Source of the DNA: RYN-230 sp963829725
GTDB taxonomy: Bacteria > Actinomycetota > Actinomycetes > Streptosporangiales > Streptosporangiaceae
DNA: 64,000 nucleotides
Direction: 5' to 3'
Assembly: GCA_963829725.1 (NCBI GenBank)
Contig: CAWHJW010000010.1
Location: 248,001-312,000 of the forward strand
Shown here: piece by piece, positions 26,403-34,381 of the stretch
Numbering within the stretch: the stretch's first letter is position 1
Layout: each line of letters begins with the position of its first letter
The notes under the pieces: model-generated
The model's input: only the letters and a program-made list of their open reading frames with translations
What the model was told of the DNA's origin: nothing
Database searches by the model: none
Made by a program: the position numbers and the translations under genes

Positions 26403-26882
26403 TCAGACGGGAACCATGTCGGTCACGTCGCGGATCCGGCGGGTTACCTCGTCGAAGGCCGGGTGGTCGGCGTTCATCCCGACCGGGCGTAGTACGTCCT
26501 CCGAGTCCAGGCCACGGGCGTGCCCGGCCGGGACACGCAGCTCGGGGCTGACCTCGAACGCGCGGGCGACCGGGAGCTCCAGCTCGCGCTCGCCACGCTC
26601 TGCCGCGGGCGGCCCGGCCGGGGTCAGCACGCCTGCCTCGCTCTGCAGCTCAGCGAGGGCGAAACTGTCCGAGACCTCACTCAGCACGTGGGACAGCGGG
26701 GTGTTGAGCGCCGTGCAGATGGCGGCCAGCAGCTCCGAGGATGCTTCCTTCTGGCCGCGTTCTACCTCGGAGAGGTACCCGAGCGACACCCTAGCCGCAG
26801 CCGACACCTCGCGGAGGGTGCGACCCTGCCGCTGGCGTAGCCGCCGCAACACGTCACCCAGCAAGTGACGAAGCAGGACCAT
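26403..26882 (-). CDS. clgR: ClgR, activator of protease and stress genes
   Basis: A 159-residue regulator with an XRE-type helix-turn-helix at about residues 10-65: GRTLREVSAAARVSLGYLSE, then VERGQKEASSELLAAIC. This sequence is typical of actinobacterial ClgR, which activates clp protease genes and, in mycobacteria, recA from the RecA-NDp promoter. The C-terminal half is acidic and poorly conserved; its last residues (DMVPV) are non-polar, like the degron-like tails of Clp-degraded ClgR. The ATG follows AGGGAG. It lies 105 bases downstream of cinA, and a RecA-NDp-like motif precedes it, suggesting autoregulation. Confidence 0.92.
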   Translation of the reverse strand: MVLLRHLLGDVLRRLRQRQGRTLREVSAAARVSLGYLSEVERGQKEASSELLAAICTALNTPLSHVLSEVSDSFALAELQSEAGVLTPAGPPAAERGERELELPVARAFEVSPELRVPAGHARGLDSEDVLRPVGMNADHPAFDEVTRRIRDVTDMVPV

Positions 26883-26917
26883 CGCCGCACTCCCTTCGCT
26901 AAGTGTCTGCTAGCTAC

Positions 26918-26940
26918 ACCGTACCCGTCCTTACCGACAG
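26918..26940 (-). promoter_or_regulatory. RecA-NDp-like promoter motif upstream of clgR
   Basis: On the minus strand CTGTCGGTA is followed by eight bases and TACGGT. It shares the core TGTCGGTA, the 8-base spacing and TA with the recA motif at 7640-7662. It ends 35 bases upstream of the clgR ATG. Shared control of clgR and recA by ClgR is inferred. Confidence 0.55.
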
Positions 26941-26987
26941 TAGGGAGAGCACCTGTGGCCGTGTTCGCTGCTAACGTAACACTGTAA

Positions 26988-27497
26988 TCATCGGCCCTCT
27001 TCCCGCACCGTGACAAGGAGCAACGCCAGGGCATGCGCCACAGTTTGCCCGCGGATGTCATCCCTGCTCCCGCGCAGCGCCAGGCGGCGGACCCGGGCCA
27101 CCCCCTGCTGGCCTGCCTCCCCGCCACTCGCGGCGATGTAGACAGTGCCCACCGGCTTCCCCTCGGCCGGGTCCGGGCCGGCCACCCCGGTGGTGGCCAC
27201 CGCGAAGGTGGCGCCGAGCCGGGCCCGCGCCCCGGCCGCCATGGCCCCGGCCACCTCCGGCGAGACCGCGCCACGGGCGGCCAGCACAGCGGGATCCACC
27301 CCCAGCAGCACCGCCTTCAGCTCGGTGGCGTAGGCGACGACCGCACCGCGGAAGACGGCGGACGCCCCGGGCACCCCGGTCAGCGCCGCCGCGACCAGGC
27401 CGCCAGTCAGCGACTCGGCCGCCGCCACCGTCTGCTGGCGCTCGGTCAGCAGGCCGATCAGGGCGGCCGCCCGGCGGGCGGCCGTCTCCTCGCTCAT
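26988..27497 (-). CDS. cinA: CinA-family nicotinamide-nucleotide amidohydrolase (PncC-type)
   Basis: A 169-residue protein consisting only of the CinA C-terminal domain, which deamidates nicotinamide mononucleotide in pyridine nucleotide recycling. Signature segments are TVAAAESLTGGLVAAALTGV, GAVVAYATELKAVLLGV, ATTGVAGPDPAEGKPVGTVY and a closing helix. The N-terminal molybdopterin-binding-like domain of long CinA proteins is absent, as usual in actinobacteria. The ATG overlaps the pgsA stop as ATGA. The order rimO, pgsA, cinA, clgR is conserved. Confidence 0.93.
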   Translation of the reverse strand: MSEETAARRAAALIGLLTERQQTVAAAESLTGGLVAAALTGVPGASAVFRGAVVAYATELKAVLLGVDPAVLAARGAVSPEVAGAMAAGARARLGATFAVATTGVAGPDPAEGKPVGTVYIAASGGEAGQQGVARVRRLALRGSRDDIRGQTVAHALALLLVTVREEGR

Positions 27498-28141
27498 CCC
27501 CCGCCCCCCGGGGATTCCCGCCGTTCCGCGGCCGCCCGGCTGCGCTGCCGCAGCCGGATGGCCCGGATGACGTAGTCCGCCCCGGTGACCAGGGTGACCA
27601 CCACCGCCAGCCCCATCACCGCCGCACGGACCGGCCCGGGCGGCCCGGGGAGCACGTAGAGGGCGATCGCCAGCACCTGCAGCATCGTCTTGATCTTGCC
27701 GCCGCGGCTGGCCGCGATGACTCCGTGCCGGATCACCCAGAACCGCAGCAGGGTCACCCCCAGCTCGCGGGCGAGGATGACGGCGGTGACCCACCAGGGC
27801 AGCCTGCCCTGCGCAGACAGGGTGATCAGGGCGGCGCCGGTCAGCGCCTTGTCCGCGATGGGATCGGCGATCTTGCCGAAGTCGGTGATCAGCCCGCGCT
27901 GCCGGGCCAGCCGGCCGTCCAGCAGGTCGGTGGCCGAGGCGATGAGGAACACGGCGAAGGCCGCGATCCGCCAGGCCGGCCCCTCGGCCAGCAGCATCAG
28001 GACGAAGACGGGTACCAGCGCCAGGCGCAGCACGGTGAGGGCGTTGGCCACGTTGACCAGCCCAGGCGGCGGGACGCCGCCCGGCTGTGCGGACGGGGAG
28101 CGCGCCACCCCTCCGCCAGTGCCGGTGACCGGCTGGCTCAA
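27494..28141 (-). CDS. pgsA: CDP-diacylglycerol--glycerol-3-phosphate 3-phosphatidyltransferase
   Basis: Integral membrane enzyme that makes phosphatidylglycerophosphate. The CDP-alcohol phosphotransferase signature is complete: DGRLARQRG, then DFGKIADPIADK with the conserved aspartates. About six membrane segments follow the cytosolic N-terminus (VANALTVLRLALVPVFVLML is the first). The start is uncertain: TTG at 28141 overlaps the rimO stop as TTGA, while GTG at 28108 has GGAGG too close. Either gives a 203-214 residue protein of normal size. The 3' end overlaps cinA by four bases. Confidence 0.93.
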   Translation of the reverse strand: MSQPVTGTGGGVARSPSAQPGGVPPPGLVNVANALTVLRLALVPVFVLMLLAEGPAWRIAAFAVFLIASATDLLDGRLARQRGLITDFGKIADPIADKALTGAALITLSAQGRLPWWVTAVILARELGVTLLRFWVIRHGVIAASRGGKIKTMLQVLAIALYVLPGPPGPVRAAVMGLAVVVTLVTGADYVIRAIRLRQRSRAAAERRESPGGGG

Positions 28142-29655
28142 CGGGATCCCGCAGCCCCGGGCAGCAGCCGGGGCGCGGCGACCGCGGCCGTCTCGAGGTC
28201 CACGCCATCGCACCCGGTGACCTCCGCGGTGACGAGATCACCGATGGCCGCGCCCGTTGCCCCGTGCACGATCGTGGTGCCGTCCACCTCCGGCGCCTGG
28301 TGCGCGGCGCGGCCCAGGAAGCGGCCGTCACCAAGGTCCTCCTCGATCAGCACCTCGACGGTCTCGCCGATCCGGTCGGACGCGCGCTGGGCCATCATCT
28401 CCTCGGCCAGGTCGGCGAGGTCGTCGACCCGGCGGGAGATCTCGGCCGGGTCCAGCTGCCCGTCCAGGGTGGCCGCCTCGGTGCCGTCCTCGTCCGAGTA
28501 ACCGAACACGCCGATCGCGTCCAGCCCGGCCTCGGACAGGAACCGGTGCAGTTCGGCCAGGTCGGCCTCGGTCTCACCGGGGAAGCCGACGATGAAGTTG
28601 GACCGGATGCCGGCCTGCGGGCAGGCCGCGCGGATCCCGGCGATCAGGGCGCCGAAGCGCTCCCGGTCGCCGAACCGCCGCATGGCCCGCAGCACGCGGC
28701 CGCTGGCGTGCTGGAAGGACAGGTCGAAGTAGGGCGCCACGCCGGGCGTGCCGGTCATCACCTCGATCAGCCCGGGGCGCACCTCGGCCGGCTGCAGGTA
28801 GCTCACCCTGATCCGGTCGATGCCGGGCACGGCGGCAAGCGCCGGGAGCACGTCGTCCAGGAGCCGCGGGCTGCCCATGTCCTTGCCGTAGGACGTGGAG
28901 TTCTCGCTGACCAGGACCAGTTCCCGGACGCCCTGCCCGGCCAGCCACTCCGCCTCGGCCACCAGGTCCTGCGGCGGCCGGGACAGGAACGCGCCACGGA
29001 AGGCCGGGATGGCGCAGAAGCTGCACCGCCGGTCGCAGCCTGAAGCGATCTTGAGCGGGGCCACCGGGCCGCCCGTCAGCCGCCGCCGCAGGGTGCGCGG
29101 CCCGGACGCGGGGGCCGCTCCCGGCGGAAGGTCGGGTATGCCACCGCCCGCGGGCGGTGCGCTGGGCCCGGCCACGGCGGCGCTCCCGTGTCCCGGGGTG
29201 TGCGGCCCAGCGGCCGCAGGCCGGCTGGCCGGGGATATAGGCAGCAGCCGGCGCCGGTCCCGTGGCTCATGCGCGGGCCGCCGCTCCCCGGCGAGCACGG
29301 CGTCCAGCCGGTCCCCGATGCTCGCGTAATCATCGAAGCTGAGCACCTGGGCCTCGGGCAGCTCCGACGCCAGCGCGGAGCCATACCGCTCGGCCAGGCA
29401 GCCGGCCGCGACCACCTTGGCGCCCCCGGACGCGGCATCGAGCAGTTCGCTGACCGATTCCTGCTTGGCAGCCTCGATGAACCCGCAGGTGTTGACCAGC
29501 ACGACACTGGCCTGATCGCCATCGGTGACGGTCCAGCCGGATGCCTCCAGCCGGGCCGCGAGTTCCTCGGAGTCAACTTCGTTACGGGCGCAGCCGAGCG
29601 TGACGAGGCTGACGGTGCGGTCCGCCGGCTGCGGGCCTCGCTGAACAGATGACAC
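28138..29655 (-). CDS. rimO: Ribosomal protein S12 methylthiotransferase RimO
   Basis: Radical-SAM enzyme that adds a methylthio group to an aspartate of ribosomal protein S12. The N-terminal UPF0004 domain has the Fe-S cysteines in GCARNE, NTCGFIE and AAGCLAERYG. The radical-SAM motif is CDRRCSFC (CxxxCxxC) near residue 210, and a TRAM domain ends the protein. An insert of about 60 residues rich in Pro, Gly and Ala (about 150-205) lies between the first two domains. At 505 residues it is slightly longer than average because of that insert. The gene is co-directional with pgsA and overlaps it. Confidence 0.95.
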   Translation of the reverse strand: MSSVQRGPQPADRTVSLVTLGCARNEVDSEELAARLEASGWTVTDGDQASVVLVNTCGFIEAAKQESVSELLDAASGGAKVVAAGCLAERYGSALASELPEAQVLSFDDYASIGDRLDAVLAGERRPAHEPRDRRRLLPISPASRPAAAGPHTPGHGSAAVAGPSAPPAGGGIPDLPPGAAPASGPRTLRRRLTGGPVAPLKIASGCDRRCSFCAIPAFRGAFLSRPPQDLVAEAEWLAGQGVRELVLVSENSTSYGKDMGSPRLLDDVLPALAAVPGIDRIRVSYLQPAEVRPGLIEVMTGTPGVAPYFDLSFQHASGRVLRAMRRFGDRERFGALIAGIRAACPQAGIRSNFIVGFPGETEADLAELHRFLSEAGLDAIGVFGYSDEDGTEAATLDGQLDPAEISRRVDDLADLAEEMMAQRASDRIGETVEVLIEEDLGDGRFLGRAAHQAPEVDGTTIVHGATGAAIGDLVTAEVTGCDGVDLETAAVAAPRLLPGAAGSR

Positions 29656-29757
29656 ACCGGAAGACTACGGCAGGCAGGCCGGTGGCCGGCGCCGCTGGCC
29701 GTGGCTCGCCGCCGGGTCCGGGCGGCGGGAGCCCGGCCGGACCCGGCGGCGAGCGGG

Positions 29758-30510
29758 CTATCCCGTGACCGGCCTGCCCGGGCCGAGGCTCAGCGTGACC
29801 GGCTGCCCGCTGATCCCGGGCGAGCCGACCCGCTTGCCATTCACGGTCAGCACGATCCCGCCCGGGTTACCGATGTTCATGTTCACCGCCCGGCTGAAGC
29901 TCCATGACTTGGACGTCCCGCCGACCACGTAGGCCTGCAGCAGGAAGACCCCGTCCGGCTTGGTGAACTCCACCCAGCAGTCCTGGATGGCGGTCAGGCT
30001 GATCACCACGTTCGGGCTGGCCGTGGCCGGCGCGCTGGGCATGGCCGAGGGCGACGCGGCGGCCGGGTGCGCGGCATGGTGGTGCGACAGCACGCGCCCG
30101 CTGGTTGCCTGCTCGCTCACTGAGCGTGCCGCGGCGGAGTTCACCACCCGGTACACCCCGTAGCCCGCTATCACGGCCAGCACCAGGACCATGGCCAGGC
30201 TCCAGTTGGGCCGCCGCCGCTCTTTGATCTTGATCGGCGTGGCCGGCTCGAAGACATCGGCGGCCCGGATCGCCTTCGGCGCGCCATGCACCGCGTCGTA
30301 TTCCCGGATCAGTTCCTCGTCATCAGCGCCAACGGCGCGGGCAATGCTGCGGATGTGCCCCCGGGCGTAGAAGTCACCCCCGCAGGATGAGAAATCCCCG
30401 CGCTCGATTCCCCGGATGATCGTTTCTCGGATGCAGGTTCGCTGGCTTACCTGCGTAATGGTGAGACCCGCCTGGCGGCGCGCATCCGCCAGGGTGTCAC
30501 CAATGCTCAC
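29758..30510 (-). CDS. RodZ-like HTH/membrane protein with DUF4115 domain
   Basis: A 250-residue bitopic protein. Residues 1-70 form a cytosolic helix-turn-helix (IGDTLADARRQAGLTITQVS, CGGDFYARGHIRSIARAVG). One membrane segment lies near residues 112-130, then a Ser/Ala/His/Pro-rich linker and an outer DUF4115 domain (about 165-250). In E. coli, RodZ links MreB to the wall synthesis machinery; the actinobacterial homologue next to ftsK is less understood. GTG at 30510, preceded by GGAGG, is chosen over the longer frame. Confidence 0.9.
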   Translation of the reverse strand: MSIGDTLADARRQAGLTITQVSQRTCIRETIIRGIERGDFSSCGGDFYARGHIRSIARAVGADDEELIREYDAVHGAPKAIRAADVFEPATPIKIKERRRPNWSLAMVLVLAVIAGYGVYRVVNSAAARSVSEQATSGRVLSHHHAAHPAAASPSAMPSAPATASPNVVISLTAIQDCWVEFTKPDGVFLLQAYVVGGTSKSWSFSRAVNMNIGNPGGIVLTVNGKRVGSPGISGQPVTLSLGPGRPVTG

Positions 30511-30647
30511 GCCGCGCCTCCACTGCCATATCGCACTGCGCACCGCCCGGGGGTGCGGGAACAGTTATCTGATGTGAGCAGCCCCGGCCACGCTGGAGCC
30601 ACCAACAAGTGTAGACATCCCCCGACTGACGGCGTTGACGCCGTGGG

Positions 30648-33527
30648 TCACGCTGAGTCCTGCCCACCCCGCAGCGAATCAATCACCCGGTCGGCCTCGT
30701 CGGGCGGGACGAGGACGTCGCGGGCCTTGGAACCTTCGCTGGGCCCGACGATGCCACGGCTCTCCAGCAGGTCCATCAGGCGGCCTGCCTTGGCGAAGCC
30801 GACCCGCAGCTTGCGCTGCAGCATGGACGTGGAGCCGAACTGGGTACGGACGACCAGGTCGGCCGCCTGGATGAGGACTTCCAGGTCGTCACCGATGTCC
30901 GCATCGATCTCGCGCTGCTTGCCCTCAACGACCGCGACGTCCTCCCGGTAGGACGGCTGCGCCTGGGCGGTGCAGTGCGCGACGACCTCACGGATCTCCT
31001 TCTCCGTGACGAAGGCGTTCTGCAGCCGCATGGGCTTGCTCGCGCCCATCGGCAGGAACAGGCAGTCGCCCTGGCCGACCAGCTTCTCCGCGCCCGGCTG
31101 GTCCAGGATGACGCGGCTGTCGGTCAGGCTGGACGTGGCGAACGCGAGGCGGGACGGCACGTTCGCCTTGATCAGCCCGGTCACCACGTCCACGCTGGGC
31201 CGCTGGGTGGCGAGCACCAAGTGGATACCGGCCGCCCGGGCCAGCTGGGTGATCCGCACCACGGCGTCCTCGACGTCACGCGGGGCGACCATCATCAGGT
31301 CGGCCAGCTCGTCCACGATGACCAGCAGGTAGGGGTACGGGACGAGCACCCGCTCGCTGCCCGGCGGCGGCGTGATCTTGCCCGCCCGCACCGCCTTGTT
31401 GAAATCGTTAACGTGCCGGAACCCGAAGGCAGCCAGGTCGTCATAACGGCGGTCCATTTCGCCGACCACCCAGCCCAGCGCCTCGGCCGCCTTCTTCGGG
31501 CTCGTGATGATCGGCGTTATGAGATGCGGGATCCCGGCGTAAATGGCGAGCTCGACCCGCTTGGGGTTGACCAGGATCATCCGCACGTCCTCGATGGTGG
31601 ACCGGAGCAGGATCGAGGTGATCAGGCCGTTGATGCAGGTGGACTTGCCCGCGCCGGTCGCCCCGGCGATCAGCATGTGCGGCATCTTGGCCAGGTTGGC
31701 CACCACGGTCCGCCCCTCGACGTCCTTGCCCAGGCCCACCACCATCGGATGGTGATCGCCCGCCGCGGCCGGCGAGCGCAGCACATCCCCCAGGCTGACG
31801 ATCTCCTTGTCCGCGTTGGGGATCTCCACCCCGATCGCGGACTTGCCCGGGATCGGCGAGATGATCCGCACATCGGCGCTCTTCACCGCGTAGGCGATGT
31901 TCTTGGCCAGCTGGGTGACCCGCTCCACCTTGACCGCCGGGCCCAGCTCGATCTCATACCGGGTCACGGTCGGGCCCCGCTTGAACCCGGTGACCTGCGC
32001 GTCCACCTCGAACTGGTCGAGCACCTCGGTGAGCGCCCGCACCACCACGTCGTTGGCCCGGGTCCGCTCCTTGGGTGCGGTGCCCGGCTTGAGCAGCGCC
32101 ACCGGCGGCAGGATGTAGCTGGACTCCGCCGACCCGGTGAGGGTGAGCTGCTCGCCCCGGGCCGCGGGACCGCTGGCATCGTGCCCGGCCGCGCCGGGCT
32201 GGGCGGGGGCACCGTGCGGGGCCGCCGCCTCCGGGAGCACCGCCTCGTCCGGCCCGGCCCCCGGGCCGGACGTGCCGTGCGGCCCGAATCCGAGCGCGTC
32301 GAGCAGCGACTCGCCCGCATCCGGCGCCCCGGCGGCCAGCTCGTCCGGCCCAGCCGGCCCTGAGCCGGCCCGCCCGCGGGGACCGGGCCCGCCGGTGCCG
32401 TCGGGCAGGATCGGGGTGTCGTAGGGCCGGTGATGCTCCCCGGCCTCGATGGCCTGCGGCCGCTTCCGGCCGCCCCGGGTCAGGGCCTGGCCGGTGACCT
32501 CCGACTGCCCGCCGGAATCCGGGCCGGCCTGCGCCTCACCCGTGTCACGCTGGGCGAAACCGCGCAGCTCGGACAGCCGGTCCGGCACCTTGTGCAGCGG
32601 CGTGCCGGTGATGACCAGCAGCCCGAAGCCGCTGACCAGGGCCAGCAGCGGCGCCGCGAACCACGGCGTGAGCCCGGCCACCAGCGGCGCGGAGACCGCG
32701 AAGCCGATCAGCCCCCCGCCGGACTGCATTGCGGCAGTCCCGGCGCTGGGATGCGGGGTGCCGGCCGCGATGTGGATGAGGCCGAGCGCGCCGAGCAGCA
32801 GCGCGGTCCAGCCGATCACCATCCGCCCGGTCTGCGCGTTCCGGTCGGGATGCCGCAGGTAGCGCCAGGCGAGCAGGCCGAGCAGGAACGGCAGCAGCCA
32901 GGCGGCCGAGCCGAAGGCGCCGTGCAGCAGGCCGGAGATCAGCCGGGCCGGCGTGTTGCTCATCCGGGCCCACGTGGTGGCCACGGCGACGATGGCCGCG
33001 GCCAGGTAGGCCAGGCCGAGGCCGTCCCGGCGATGCAGCGGGTCCATGTCCCGTGCGCTCCTGCCGAAGGCGCGCGCCGTGCCGCCGACGGCATGGGCGG
33101 CGACCATCCAGGCCGCGGCGATCAGCCGGCCTGCCCACCCGGCCAGGATCAGGATCGGGTCGGCACTCTGCCGTGACCGGGCTGCGGAGCCGCCCCGGGA
33201 CGGGTACCGGCCCTTGCGAGCGGCCCGGCGCTTGCTGGCCCGCCCGCCTTTGGCCGAGCCGCGCTTGGCCTGCCCGCGCGCCTGGCTGCCCTTGGCCGGG
33301 GCCCGGGCGGGCATGGCGTTCCGGCTGCGCTGCTGCCCGCCGGAGGACGCACGGGGCCGCGCGGGGCGTCCCCCGGCGTCATCCGGCCCGTCCTGACCGG
33401 AGCGGGATCGCCCCTGACCTGCGGCGGGCCGTCCCTGGCCGGGCGTGACCCGGGCCTGGGCCGACGCCGTACGGGCCGGCCCGTCGCCCCGGGGCCGGGC
33501 GGTGCCCTGAGGGACACGAGTAGCCAT
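30648..33527 (-). CDS. ftsK: DNA translocase FtsK
   Basis: Double-strand DNA motor at the division septum that clears chromosome ends. The protein is 959 residues from the ATG at 33527. A basic, disordered N-terminus (about 1-165) precedes four membrane segments (about 170-310), a linker rich in Gly, Pro and Ala, then the motor. Walker A is GATGAGKS (near 625), Walker B YLLVIVDELADLMM, and the C-terminal gamma winged helix, starting near FGSTSMLQRKLRVGF, would read KOPS-like sites. The 135-base gap to the RodZ-like gene suggests a separate transcript or readthrough. Confidence 0.97.
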   Translation of the reverse strand: MATRVPQGTARPRGDGPARTASAQARVTPGQGRPAAGQGRSRSGQDGPDDAGGRPARPRASSGGQQRSRNAMPARAPAKGSQARGQAKRGSAKGGRASKRRAARKGRYPSRGGSAARSRQSADPILILAGWAGRLIAAAWMVAAHAVGGTARAFGRSARDMDPLHRRDGLGLAYLAAAIVAVATTWARMSNTPARLISGLLHGAFGSAAWLLPFLLGLLAWRYLRHPDRNAQTGRMVIGWTALLLGALGLIHIAAGTPHPSAGTAAMQSGGGLIGFAVSAPLVAGLTPWFAAPLLALVSGFGLLVITGTPLHKVPDRLSELRGFAQRDTGEAQAGPDSGGQSEVTGQALTRGGRKRPQAIEAGEHHRPYDTPILPDGTGGPGPRGRAGSGPAGPDELAAGAPDAGESLLDALGFGPHGTSGPGAGPDEAVLPEAAAPHGAPAQPGAAGHDASGPAARGEQLTLTGSAESSYILPPVALLKPGTAPKERTRANDVVVRALTEVLDQFEVDAQVTGFKRGPTVTRYEIELGPAVKVERVTQLAKNIAYAVKSADVRIISPIPGKSAIGVEIPNADKEIVSLGDVLRSPAAAGDHHPMVVGLGKDVEGRTVVANLAKMPHMLIAGATGAGKSTCINGLITSILLRSTIEDVRMILVNPKRVELAIYAGIPHLITPIITSPKKAAEALGWVVGEMDRRYDDLAAFGFRHVNDFNKAVRAGKITPPPGSERVLVPYPYLLVIVDELADLMMVAPRDVEDAVVRITQLARAAGIHLVLATQRPSVDVVTGLIKANVPSRLAFATSSLTDSRVILDQPGAEKLVGQGDCLFLPMGASKPMRLQNAFVTEKEIREVVAHCTAQAQPSYREDVAVVEGKQREIDADIGDDLEVLIQAADLVVRTQFGSTSMLQRKLRVGFAKAGRLMDLLESRGIVGPSEGSKARDVLVPPDEADRVIDSLRGGQDSA

Positions 33528-33817
33528 GATGCCCAAAGTACCCAGCACAGCCACTGCCCCGCCGCAACCGGGCGGGCGTGTCGCAAGTGATCCGCCACGG
33601 CCGGTGAACGGCGGCTGGCGGGTCCGCGAATTCCCGGCCGTCCCCGTTGGCAGGCACCTCGCGGCAAGCCACCCTGGAGTGAACCCGATCACTGACCACG
33701 ACCCCGGAGCCCGCATGCCCAGCCTGGCCCCCGCCACGCCGGCCTGGACGGCAGCGAGTCAGCGGTCGCGGCCGCCGGGGAGTGGCCGGGCGGCCCGGGC
33801 ACAGCAGGAGGACGGAC

Positions 33818-34381
33818 ATGACAACAGCGGACCCGGTGCGGGTCATCGCGGACCTCTTCACCGCCGAAGGGGCCCGTGAGTACCTTGGCGAGCCGGTGAC
33901 GCAGGCGGAGCACATGCTGCAGGCCGCGGCCCTGGCCGAGGCGGCCGGCGCCAGCCAGGAACTGACCGCCGCGGCGCTGCTGCACGACGTGGGGCACTTC
34001 ACCGGACCGGTCTCCGGGCACGAGCTGATGGACGGCCGGGACAACCGGCACGGCGAGGCGGGCGCGGCCTGGCTGGCCCGGTGGTTCGGCCCCGGGGTGA
34101 CCGAGCCGGTACGGCTGCACGTGGCGGCGAAACGGTACCTGTGCACGGTGGAGCCCGGCTACCTCGCCGCGCTCTCCCCCGCCTCGAACTACACGCTGCA
34201 GGTCCAGGGCGGCCCGATGAACCGCGCCGAGACCGCCGCCTTCGAGGGCAATCCGTGGTGCACCGCGGCGCTGCGGGTGCGGCGCTGGGACGACGCGGCC
34301 AAGGACCCGGCCGCCACGGTGCCCGCGTTCGGCTACTACCGGCCGCTGCTCCGCCAGCTCGCCCGCGGTGCTGGCCCTTAA
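33818..34381 (+). CDS. PhnZ-like HD-domain oxygenase
   Basis: A 187-residue HD protein close to the phosphonate-degradation HD-domain oxygenases (TIGR03276 / PhnZ). PhnZ is a mixed-valence di-iron oxygenase that cleaves the C-P bond of hydroxylated aminoethylphosphonate. The ligand set is present with the family spacing: H32, H56-D57, H78, H101 and D158. Y22 and E25 occupy the positions of the PhnZ substrate-gating Tyr and Glu. The signatures LHVAAKRYLCTV and GGPMNRAE are also family-typical. The start at 33818 follows AGGAGG. It stands alone on the plus strand between ftsK and rnj, and its stop overlaps the rnj stop by four bases. No phosphonate hydroxylase or transporter is nearby. Confidence 0.85.
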   Translation: MTTADPVRVIADLFTAEGAREYLGEPVTQAEHMLQAAALAEAAGASQELTAAALLHDVGHFTGPVSGHELMDGRDNRHGEAGAAWLARWFGPGVTEPVRLHVAAKRYLCTVEPGYLAALSPASNYTLQVQGGPMNRAETAAFEGNPWCTAALRVRRWDDAAKDPAATVPAFGYYRPLLRQLARGAGP

